Shown: one piece after another, positions 48,599-55,638 of the stretch
How positions within the stretch are numbered: the stretch's first letter is position 1
Layout of the letters: the number at the start of each line of letters is the position of its first letter
NCBI RefSeq assembly: GCF_900115955.1
Contig: NZ_FOYL01000004.1
Span: forward strand, 496,001-560,000
DNA from: Lentzea waywayandensis
GTDB lineage: Bacteria; Actinomycetota; Actinomycetes; Mycobacteriales; Pseudonocardiaceae
Direction of reading: 5' to 3'
DNA: 64,000 nt
The notes under the pieces: generated by a model
What the model saw: the letters and a program-made list of their open reading frames with translations, nothing else
What the model was told of the DNA's origin: nothing
The model's database searches: none
Position numbers and translations under genes: made by a program

Positions 48599-49110
48599 GC
48601 CGACTCCGCCCCGTTGCGGCAGCGGTCGGCGAGCAGTTCGGCGGCTCGGCGGACCAGACGGCGCTCATCGGCATACGCGAGTCGCTCGTCCAGCTCGCCG
48701 AGGGGCACCCACGCCACCTCGGTGACCTCCACGTCTTCGTCGGAAAGCTCTCCCCCCGTCGCTTCGAGGAGGAAGTGGTGAACCGTCTTGTGCACCCGGC
48801 GGTCGTCTGCGACGAACCAGTAGTCGATCGACCCCAACGGGCGCAGCACCCTGCTATGAATACCGGTCTCCTCGGCGACCTCGCGCACCGCGGTCTGTTC
48901 CGCGGTCTCGCCGGCCTCGATGTGACCCTTGGGCAAAGACCACAGCAACCGGCCTCGCCGGTCAAGTCTGCCGATCACCGCGGCCCGTTGCTCGGCGTCG
49001 AGCACCAGGCCACCCGCCGACGTCTCGTCGACGGTCTTGAGCCTCCTGCCCCGGCGCCTCTTCCGGCGCCCCGGCTTGGGGCTCCCGGAACGTGCGGCTG
49101 ACGAGGGCAT
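48595..49110 (-). CDS. Nudix hydrolase (MutT4 type)
   Basis: A 171-residue hydrolase with a complete Nudix box, [20 protein letters not shown] followed by TG. A basic N-terminus ([14 protein letters not shown]) precedes [11 protein letters not shown]. Nudix enzymes cleave nucleoside diphosphates linked to another group; the substrate is unknown here. Position matches Rv3908 (mutT4). ATG 49110 leaves 42 bases to the divergent pcnA start, so promoters for both must be packed in that gap. Confidence 0.88.
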   Translation of the reverse strand: MPSSAARSGSPKPGRRKRRRGRRLKTVDETSAGGLVLDAEQRAAVIGRLDRRGRLLWSLPKGHIEAGETAEQTAVREVAEETGIHSRVLRPLGSIDYWFVADDRRVHKTVHHFLLEATGGELSDEDVEVTEVAWVPLGELDERLAYADERRLVRRAAELLADRCRNGAESA

Positions 49111-49152
49111 ACGGCCGATCGTACTTACGAACCTTGAGTACGCTGGTTTCTC

Positions 49153-50589
49153 GTGTCTCGATCGCTCCAGCAGAATGCGGTGGTGGAAGCTCCCGCAATT
49201 ACACCAGTCGTCGCTGAGCTCGCCGCTCGGTTCGCAGCCGAGGGCAAGCGCCTCTACCTCGTGGGTGGAAGTGTGCGCGACGCCGTGCTGGGGCGCCCGA
49301 CGAACGACTTCGACTTCACCACGGACGCGCGACCTGCGGAGATCCAGAAGCTGCTGAGCGGCTGGGCCGACGCGCAGTGGGACACCGGAATCGCCTTCGG
49401 GACGGTCGGCGCGTCGAAGCAGGGCGAGATCATCGAGATCACGACCTTCCGCGCGGACGTCTACGACGGCGTCACCCGCAATCCCGAGGTGACCTTCGGC
49501 GACAACATCGACGGTGACCTGGTCCGGCGCGACTTCACGGTCAACGCGATGGCGTTCGACATCGCGGCGAGTGAGTTCGTGGACCCGACCGGCGGCCTCC
49601 AGGCCGCGCGGGACGGCGTGCTGGACACGCCGGCGACCCCGCAGGAGTCGTTCGGCGACGACCCGCTGCGAATGCTGCGCGCCGCCCGGTTCGTCTCCCA
49701 GCTCGGCTTCACCGCGGCGCCGCGGGTGATCGAGGCGATGCGGTCGATGGCAGGCGAACTCGCCCGCATCACGCCGGAGCGCGTGCAGGTGGAGCTCTCG
49801 AAGCTCCTGTGCGGCGCGCACCCGCGCCGCGGCATCGAGCTCATGGTGGAGACCGGGCTGGCCGACATCGTGTTGCCCGAGCTCACGGCCATGAAGCTGG
49901 AGATCGACGAACATCATCAACACAAGGACGTCTTCGACCACTCGCTGGTTGTGCTGGAGCAGGCAATTGATCTTGAAGAAGTTGATCAATCACCCGATCT
50001 GGTGCTGAGGATCGCCGCGCTCCTGCACGACATCGGCAAGCCGGCGACCCGGAAGTTCGAGGCCGGCGGCGGTGTCTCGTTCCACCACCACGAGGTCGTG
50101 GGCGCGAAGATGGTCCGCAAGCGCTTGCGGGCGTTGCGGTACTCGAAGGAGATCACCGAGGACGTCGCGAAGCTCGTCTACCTGCACCTTCGCTTCCACG
50201 GGTACGGCAACGGCGAGTGGACCGACTCGGCCGTGCGCCGGTACGTGACGGACGCCGGTGACCTGCTGACGCGGCTGCACAAGCTGGTCCGTGCCGACTG
50301 CACGACCCGGAACAAGCGCAAGGCGAACCTGCTGAAGCGGACCTACGACTCTCTCGAGGAACGCATCGCGCGCATCGCCGCTGAGGAAGACCTCGCTCGC
50401 GTGCGTCCGGACCTCGACGGCAACGAGATCATGAAGCTGCTCGGCCTGGCGCCGGGCCGTGAGGTCGGTGCCGCGTGGAAGTTCCTCAAGGAGCTCAGGC
50501 TCGACCGGGGGCCGCTGGACCGCGACGAGGCCGAGGCCGCGCTGCTCGACTGGGCGCGCGAACAGGGCATCACCCCGCCCGCTCCGTGA
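49153..50589 (+). CDS. CCA tRNA nucleotidyltransferase (PcnA type)
   Basis: A 478-residue enzyme. The nucleotidyltransferase head has [20 protein letters not shown] (GGSVRD and the catalytic DxD); [12 protein letters not shown] and [11 protein letters not shown] follow. The C-terminal part has an HD domain with [11 protein letters not shown]. Class II CCA-adding enzymes with HD domains are usual in actinobacteria; none of the tRNA genes in the window encodes CCA, so this enzyme would be needed. GTG start. An unusually AT-rich patch (about 49910-49995) interrupts an otherwise GC-rich gene. Confidence 0.93.
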   Translation: MSRSLQQNAVVEAPAITPVVAELAARFAAEGKRLYLVGGSVRDAVLGRPTNDFDFTTDARPAEIQKLLSGWADAQWDTGIAFGTVGASKQGEIIEITTFRADVYDGVTRNPEVTFGDNIDGDLVRRDFTVNAMAFDIAASEFVDPTGGLQAARDGVLDTPATPQESFGDDPLRMLRAARFVSQLGFTAAPRVIEAMRSMAGELARITPERVQVELSKLLCGAHPRRGIELMVETGLADIVLPELTAMKLEIDEHHQHKDVFDHSLVVLEQAIDLEEVDQSPDLVLRIAALLHDIGKPATRKFEAGGGVSFHHHEVVGAKMVRKRLRALRYSKEITEDVAKLVYLHLRFHGYGNGEWTDSAVRRYVTDAGDLLTRLHKLVRADCTTRNKRKANLLKRTYDSLEERIARIAAEEDLARVRPDLDGNEIMKLLGLAPGREVGAAWKFLKELRLDRGPLDRDEAEAALLDWAREQGITPPAP

Positions 50590-50608
50590 CGCATAGTGAG
50601 CGAATGGA

Positions 50609-50641
50609 ATCCCCGCGTTAGCGAAGTGTCAGCGCGGGGAT
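50609..50641 (+). terminator. Hairpin after pcnA
   Basis: ATCCCCGCG (50609-50617) pairs with CGCGGGGAT (50633-50641), 15-base loop, without a T-run. Probable terminator before the small HTH gene. Confidence 0.6.
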
Positions 50642-50669
50642 GCACCATGTGAAGTGCGCTAGGGGGCGC

Positions 50670-50939
50670 ATGGGGGTGGTGCAGATGTTCGCTTGGGGAC
50701 TTTCCGCAGGTCCTGCCGTACGGGACCTGGACGTGCTGACCGACGACCAACGGGCCGTGCTGAGGTGTCTCGCGCGCGGTCACGCCGACCACGAGATCGC
50801 GCGCGTGCTCGGCTTCGGGCTGCAGCGGGTGGCCGACGAGGTGGCCGACATCCTGCGGCGCCTGGAACTACCCGATCGTGTGGCGGCTGTCGTCTTCGCG
50901 CACGAGGCCGGCATGTTGCACCTGCCGTTTCCGCGCTGA
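50670..50939 (+). CDS. Small LuxR/GerE-type helix-turn-helix protein
   Basis: An 89-residue protein made almost wholly of a LuxR-type DNA-binding domain: LTDDQRAVLRCLARGHADHE, then IARVLGFGLQRVADEVADIL and RLELPDRVAAVVFAHEAG. No receiver or sensor domain, so it is an orphan regulator. ATG 50670 and ATG 50685 are both possible; GGGGGTGG favours the latter slightly. The last 72 bases overlap the 3' end of the convergent MFS gene. Target genes unknown. Confidence 0.72.
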   Translation: MGVVQMFAWGLSAGPAVRDLDVLTDDQRAVLRCLARGHADHEIARVLGFGLQRVADEVADILRRLELPDRVAAVVFAHEAGMLHLPFPR

Positions 50940-52208
50940 CAGGACCAGGTAGGCGGCCATGCCGACCAGGTAGAGGCTCGCGGCGACGAGGATCAGGCCG
51001 GGCGAGCGCCCGTCCAGGGGGATCACCGTCGCCGTGATGGTCACCGCGGTGACCTGCGCGATGTTGAAGAGGGTGTCGTAGAGGGCGAACACGCGCCCGC
51101 GCACCTCGTCGCCGACGTCGTGCTGCACCGCGGTGTCCACGCAGAGCTTGACGATCTGACCGGCGAAGATGATCACGAAGCTGGCCATGAGGATGGTCGG
51201 CAGCGTCATCGGCAGCCCGAGCCCGACCTGCGCCGCGGCCGTGAGCAGCAACGCACCGCAGATCGTGCGCTTGACGCCGAACCTGTCGACGATCCGGTCG
51301 GTCAGGATCCCGGCGAGCAGCACACCCGCGCCGCCGGCGACCGCGACCTCGCCGAGCCCGCCGATGCCCGCCTTGAGGATGCCGACGTCCTCCAGGCTGT
51401 AGCGCATCAGCAGCAGCGTGATCATCAGGCTCATGCCGAACGCCGCCCGGTGCGCCAGCAGCGCGGCCAGCCCGGCCGTGACGCTCGGCGTGCGCCAGGT
51501 GGCCTTCGCGCCGTCCAGCAACCCGCGGGCGACGGCGGTGATCGCGTTGTGCGGCTCGTCGACCTCGTCCGGCCCGAGCACGCCCGCCTTGAACCGGCTG
51601 GCGATGAACGCGCTGAGCAGCAACCCGACCATCGCGATGCTGGTGGTCCACGCCGAACCGCCGTCCCCGGCGCCGAGCAGCGTGCGGAACCCGATCGCGC
51701 AGGCCGCGCCGATCACGGCCATGACCGCGCCGGCCGTCGTGGTCAGCGCGTTCGCCTCGACCAGGTGGTCCTCGTCGACGACGTGCGGCAGTGACGCGGA
51801 CAGCCCGGAACCGACGAATCTGCCGATCCCCATGACGACGAGCGCGGAGACGTAGAGGGGCAGCCCACTGAGCCCAGCACCGACCGCCAGGGCCGTGAAC
51901 AGCACGAACGTGGCCCGCGCGACGTTGGCGACGACGATGACCTTCTTGCGGTCCCACCGGTCGAGCAACGCGCCCGTGAACGGCCCGATCAGCGAGTACG
52001 GCAGCAGCAGCACCGCGAACCCGGCCGCGATCGCCGCCGGATCGGCCTGCCGTTCGGGGTTGAAGAGCACAGCGCCGGCGAGGCCGGCCTGGAAGAGCCC
52101 GTCACCCCACTGCGAGGCGAGCCGTGTGGCGAGGAGCCTGCGGTAGGCGGGGATGCCGAGGAACCGGCGTGATCCCCAGTGGTGCTTCTCCACCGCAAGC
52201 GTTGTCAC
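50868..52208 (-). CDS. MFS transporter (Rv0037c type)
   Basis: A 446-residue major-facilitator protein with about twelve helices. LLPYSLIGPFTGALLDRWDRKKV carries the loop 2-3 signature, and GILTDRIVDRFGVKR the matching loop in the second half. Probably a drug or metabolite exporter; substrate unknown. GTG start. Position next to yqgE matches Rv0037c beside Rv0038. The C-terminal 24 codons overlap the small HTH gene on the other strand. Confidence 0.88.
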   Translation of the reverse strand: MTTLAVEKHHWGSRRFLGIPAYRRLLATRLASQWGDGLFQAGLAGAVLFNPERQADPAAIAAGFAVLLLPYSLIGPFTGALLDRWDRKKVIVVANVARATFVLFTALAVGAGLSGLPLYVSALVVMGIGRFVGSGLSASLPHVVDEDHLVEANALTTTAGAVMAVIGAACAIGFRTLLGAGDGGSAWTTSIAMVGLLLSAFIASRFKAGVLGPDEVDEPHNAITAVARGLLDGAKATWRTPSVTAGLAALLAHRAAFGMSLMITLLLMRYSLEDVGILKAGIGGLGEVAVAGGAGVLLAGILTDRIVDRFGVKRTICGALLLTAAAQVGLGLPMTLPTILMASFVIIFAGQIVKLCVDTAVQHDVGDEVRGRVFALYDTLFNIAQVTAVTITATVIPLDGRSPGLILVAASLYLVGMAAYLVLSARKRQVQHAGLVREDDSRHTIG

Positions 52209-52228
52209 CGTTGCACTCTATGCGCGTA

Positions 52229-52267
52229 GTGGTGAAAACCACGAAAGCCGGACCTCGCGGTCCGGCT
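52229..52267. promoter_or_regulatory. Two consecutive hairpins between MFS gene and yqgE
   Basis: GTGGT-GAAA-ACCAC (52229-52242) and AGCCGGACC-TCGC-GGTCCGGCT (52246-52267). They lie in the 237-base gap between divergent genes, nearer the MFS start. Could be a leader structure or a terminator; nothing else is seen in the gap up to yqgE. Confidence 0.5.
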
Positions 52268-52445
52268 CTCTTGGATCGGATGCCAGGTCGCCTCACGGCG
52301 CGGCGCACTACGCGGCTCCAGCCGAACGGTATTCCGCGAAGGCGGTTGTCTGTTGAGCCCGGGGGACACAAAGACATCCGACACCTGAGTCTAACGGGAC
52401 GCGGGCCTGAGTTGTTCCGGCGATCACGGGTGATTTCATGGTGAC

Positions 52446-53024
52446 GTGCGTCCCGATGACGAAGTCGAAGTCGAGCCAGGCTCCCTGTTGGTTGCCGCTC
52501 CGAGCCTCAACGACCCGAACTTCACACGCACCGTCGTCTACATCATCGACCAACGTCCAGAGGGGACCCTCGGCGTCGTGCTGAACCGCCCCTCCGAGGT
52601 GGCGGTCTACGACGTGCTGCCCCCGTGGGGCTCCCACGTCACGAAGCCGCAGTGCATCCACATCGGCGGCCCGGTCGAGCAGAAGACGGCGCTGTGCCTG
52701 GCAGCGTTGAAGTTGGGCACCGACCCGTCCACCGTGGAGGGACTCGTCGGCGTGCAGGGTCCGGTAGCGCTGGTCGACCTCGACGCCGAACCGGACGACC
52801 TGATGCCGCTGGTACGCGGCCTGCGGGTGTTCGCCGGCTACAGCGGGTGGGGCGAGGGCCAGCTCCAGGGCGAGATCGACCGTGGCGACTGGATCGTCGT
52901 GACGGGACTGGCCGACGACGTGCTGGTCGGCGCGAACGTCGACCTGTGGGGACGGGTGCTGCGCCGCCAGGGCATGCCGCTGGCGCTGCTGTCGACCTAT
53001 CCGAAGGACGTCCGCGACAACTGA
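52446..53024 (+). CDS. YqgE/AlgH family protein (DUF179)
   Basis: A 192-residue protein of the YqgE/AlgH family. LLVAAPSLNDPNFTRTVVYI, GVVLNRPSE, IGGPVEQ and FAGYSGWGEGQLQGEI are the diagnostic blocks. Function is poorly known although the family is widespread and is Rv0038 in M. tuberculosis. GTG start. Its stop is one base from the stop of the convergent tnpB gene, and the C-terminus LALLSTYPKDVRDN looks complete, so the insertion did not truncate it. Confidence 0.9.
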   Translation: MRPDDEVEVEPGSLLVAAPSLNDPNFTRTVVYIIDQRPEGTLGVVLNRPSEVAVYDVLPPWGSHVTKPQCIHIGGPVEQKTALCLAALKLGTDPSTVEGLVGVQGPVALVDLDAEPDDLMPLVRGLRVFAGYSGWGEGQLQGEIDRGDWIVVTGLADDVLVGANVDLWGRVLRRQGMPLALLSTYPKDVRDN

Positions 53025-53025
53025 T

Positions 53026-53973
53026 TCACTTGGCTTTCCCCGAAGTTCGGGTTTCCTGTTTCGCCGCTGATCGCGGAAGGGTGGGCCCTTGCCGTCTGAC
53101 ATCAGCTCCGCAGGCGTTGCCCGAGCCGGCTCGGGCTACGGCTCGACCAGCCGCAAGGATGTTCTTCGCCGCGTTGAGGTCCCGGTCGTGCCGGGTGCGG
53201 CAGCCCTGACACGTCCAGTGCCGGGCCGACAGCGAGAGTTGAGCGAGCCGGTGGCCGCAGGTGGAGCAGATCTTGCTGGACGGGAACCAGCGGTCGATCA
53301 CGACCAGCGAGCGTCCCGCGCGGGAGCACTTGTACTCGAGTTGGCGGCGGAACTCGCCCCAACCCGCGTCGGAGATCGCGCGGGCGAGGTGATGGTTGCG
53401 GACCATGCCTCGGATGTTGAGGTCTTCGATCGCGATCACGTCGGCCGGGCGCACCAGCCGAGTGGTGGTGCGATGCAGGAAGTCTTGGCGGGCGTTGCGG
53501 ACCTTGCGATGGGCACGCGCGACCTTGGCTTTCGCTTTCCGGCGGTTGCTGCTTCCGCGCCGGCAGCGGGCCAGCCTGCGTTGGTGGCGGGCGAGGTTTC
53601 GGGCCTTGCCCGCGAGGTGTCGTGGGTTGGCGATCCGCTCGCCGTCACTGGTCACCAGGAAGTCCGACAGGCCGAGGTCAACACCGATGGAGTGGCTGAC
53701 TGGCCTGGTCGGGACCGGAGCTTCGGTGTCCACGGAGAAGGTCACGTACCAGCGTCCATCTGGATCGCGGGAGATCACGACCATCGTCGGATCCAGCTCG
53801 GCGACGTCGGTGTCGGTCTCCCGGTACGTCGTGCGGGCGCCCTTGGTTCGGAAGCGATGGTTTCGCTCCCCCAGGGTCTTGTTCCACACCAGACGCACGC
53901 ACCCGAACGTGCGGTTGAGCACCACAGCCTGTTCTGGGGACGGGTAAGCCCGACATTTGAACGCCGTTCGCAC
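53026..53973 (-). mobile_element. tnpB: IS200/IS605-type TnpB gene with internal deletion
   Basis: A 315-residue TnpB (RNA-guided nuclease of IS605 elements). The RuvC residues remain: Asp99 in GVDLGLSDF, Glu183 in AIEDLNI and Asp265 in HDRDLNAAKN. The zinc finger CSTCGH/CQGC is intact. Full-length relatives have about 380-400 residues. Here YRETDTD (about 50-56) runs straight into LDPTMVVISRDPDGRWYVTF, skipping the 80-90 residues expected between, in frame. No TnpA is present. The stop abuts yqgE, leaving no room for the usual right end with its guide-RNA region. Likely a decayed, immobile element; RNA-guided cutting is doubtful. Confidence 0.85.
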
Positions 53974-54036
53974 AGCAACAACGTGCTGGGACGGTTGAGC
54001 GGCTCACCGGGGCTCAGACCTTCGCGTGGCCGCCCT

Positions 54037-54050
54037 GATTCACGTGAAAC
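54037..54050. promoter_or_regulatory. parS-like site near tnpB
   Basis: GATTCACGTGAAAC differs from the parS core GTTTCACGTGAAAC at one position. It lies between tnpB and the SdpI gene, about 19-20 kb from parB. Confidence 0.6.
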
Positions 54051-54056
54051 GTCGGG

Positions 54057-54452
54057 TTACAGACCCGCGAGCGGCGAGCAGCCGCCGCCACCGCACGCGC
54101 ACCCGCCGCAGCCCTTCGGCTTGACCGGCTCCGGCAGTGCCTCGGCCGCGCGGCTACCGACGAGCCCGCCGGCGAAGGCGATCGCGAGTGCGCCGATCAG
54201 TCCGATGATCCCAGCGGTGACGGCCAGGTCGGCCATGACGAACGCCATCGCGCCCGACACGATCGCCACGGCACCTGCCGCGACGTTCGGCACGCCCGCT
54301 ACCCGGTTGGCCAGCGCGAACGTCTCCTCGTCCCGCAGGGCGGCGGCCGTACGCACGCCGACGAAGCGGTTGCGGCGCAGCTTGCCTTGCAGACCCAGCA
54401 GACCGACCGCGCCGAGAGCGACGCCGAGCACACCCAGGACGACCGACAGCAC
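54057..54452 (-). CDS. SdpI-family membrane protein with Cys-rich tail
   Basis: A protein of about 131 residues with three hydrophobic helices. LLGLQGKLRRNRFVGVRT and TFALANRVAG fit the SdpI/YhfL family seen at Rv0039c. The C-terminus is unusual: KGCGGCACGGGGCSP packs four cysteines among glycines and may bind a metal. GTG 54452 has GGAG 8 bases upstream; GTG 54461 three codons earlier is possible. In Bacillus SdpI gives immunity to a killing peptide; no such toxin is seen here, so the role is open. Confidence 0.72.
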   Translation of the reverse strand: MLSVVLGVLGVALGAVGLLGLQGKLRRNRFVGVRTAAALRDEETFALANRVAGVPNVAAGAVAIVSGAMAFVMADLAVTAGIIGLIGALAIAFAGGLVGSRAAEALPEPVKPKGCGGCACGGGGCSPLAGL

Positions 54453-54526
54453 GATGTTCACTCCATGAGGGTAAGACGAATCCTCAGTTCACCTGCGAGT
54501 CACCCCGGTCAGGTGTGCTGCGCGCC

Positions 54527-55486
54527 ATGTTCAGACGACTCCTGCTCGTCCCCGTGATGCTCGGCGTGCTCGCGACTCCCGCCCTGGCGCACTCCCCCGA
54601 GGTTCGGTTCCTCGGCCACCACGTCGTGCCGAAAGGCCTGGTCGTGGGCGGTACGACCGTCGGCGGCATCTCCGGCCTCGACTACGACCGGCGCACGAAG
54701 AAGTGGATCCTGATCAGCGACGACCGGGTCGCGCCGCGGTTCTACGAGGGCAAGCTGAGCCACAAGGGCGTCGAGTTCACGGACGTGCACTCTCTCGTGG
54801 GGCCCAACGGTCCGTACGCGCCCGGCACGGTCGACCCCGAGGACGTTCGCGTCGACAAGTGGACCGGCGACCTGCTGTGGAGCCAGGAGGGCGACCGCAC
54901 GCCGACCACGCTCATCGACCCGTCGGTGCAGTTCAGCAGGAAGGACGGCTCCTTCAAGCGAGCACTGCCCACGCCGGACGAGCTCAGGATGAAGCCGGAG
55001 TCCGGTCCGCGGCAGAACCAGGCGCTGGAAGGCCTGACGTTCGCCCTGAACGACACCCTGATCGTCACCGCCCTGGAAGGCCCGCTCCTCCAGGACGGCC
55101 CGCCGGCCGACACCACGAAGGGCGCGACCAGCAGGGTCGTCGTCCAGACGCGCACCGGTCAGGTGGTCGCCCAGTACCGCTACCAGCAGGAACCGCTGTT
55201 CGCGCCGGACGCGAGCACCGGCGTCACGGCGATCCTGGAGAAGTCCCCCGGCGTCTACCTGACCCTCGAACGGTCGTTCAGCCCGACGCTCGGCAACAAG
55301 GTCCGCCTGTTCGAGTACCGCCCGCTGCTGAACAGGAAGCGCCTGCTCGCCGACATCGGCACCTTCACGAAGCCGGACAACCTCGAAGGCATGGCCTGGG
55401 GCCCGGACGGCACGTTGTGGCTGGTCTCGGACGACAACTTCAGCGCGACCCAGGTCACCCAGTTCATCGCGCTTGCGGTCCGCTGA
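54527..55486 (+). CDS. Secreted esterase-like/phytase-like protein
   Basis: A 319-residue secreted protein with a signal peptide (FRRLLLVPVMLGVLATPALA then HSPEV). The mature part resembles the esterase-like activity of phytase family (PF13449-type beta-propeller): GGISGLDYDRRTKKWILISD near the start, NQALEGLTF and NLEGMAWGPDGTLWLVSDDN near the end. Probable phosphoester hydrolase or binding protein outside the cell; substrate unknown. ATG 54527 gives a standard signal peptide. It precedes leuS, but a separate promoter-like element (TGATACCGT) at its stop codon suggests leuS is expressed on its own. Confidence 0.8.
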   Translation: MFRRLLLVPVMLGVLATPALAHSPEVRFLGHHVVPKGLVVGGTTVGGISGLDYDRRTKKWILISDDRVAPRFYEGKLSHKGVEFTDVHSLVGPNGPYAPGTVDPEDVRVDKWTGDLLWSQEGDRTPTTLIDPSVQFSRKDGSFKRALPTPDELRMKPESGPRQNQALEGLTFALNDTLIVTALEGPLLQDGPPADTTKGATSRVVVQTRTGQVVAQYRYQQEPLFAPDASTGVTAILEKSPGVYLTLERSFSPTLGNKVRLFEYRPLLNRKRLLADIGTFTKPDNLEGMAWGPDGTLWLVSDDNFSATQVTQFIALAVR

Positions 55487-55499
55487 TACCGTTGACGAC

Positions 55500-55529
55500 A
55501 TGAGCACGGCCCGCCTGCTCCTTATCTAG
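55500..55529 (+). CDS. Leucine-rich leader peptide for leuS
   Basis: A nine-codon frame encoding MSTARLLLI, with three successive Leu codons CTG-CTC-CTT (55515-55523) and then Ile, ending in TAG. TGATACCGT (55484-55492) fits an extended -10, which would place the transcript start at or next to the ATG, so it may be leaderless. A terminator-like hairpin follows before leuS. This is the classic layout of a leucine-sensing attenuator. Confidence 0.7.
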   Translation: MSTARLLLI

Positions 55530-55598
55530 CCGCGACGACCTGATCGCAAGACGGTCGGCGCGGCCGCCCTCCATGCCCTTTCTGGGCTGGGGGGTTTC
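55529..55598 (+). promoter_or_regulatory. Attenuator structures upstream of leuS
   Basis: Hairpin 1 begins at the leader stop codon: GCCGCGACGACC (55529-55540) with GGTCGGCGCGGC (55553-55564), one bulge on each side. Hairpin 2 is terminator-like: CCCTCCATGCCC (55567-55578) with GGGCTGGGGGG (55584-55594), then TTTCGTC. It ends about 40 bases before the leuS ATG. A ribosome stalled on Leu codons would block hairpin 1 and so could change whether hairpin 2 forms. Confidence 0.6.
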
Positions 55599-55638
55599 GT
55601 CATGTCAGGGGCAGGAACGACGTGAGAGGGACCTTGAA

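Noticed and set aside
49910..49995. AT-rich patch in pcnA as a transferred segment
   Set aside because: The encoded protein is continuous and family-like through the patch; too short to claim transfer.
55491..55496. TTGACG as a -35 element for leuS
   Set aside because: The matching -10 would fall inside the leader codons with no good hexamer; the extended -10 at 55484-55492 fits better.
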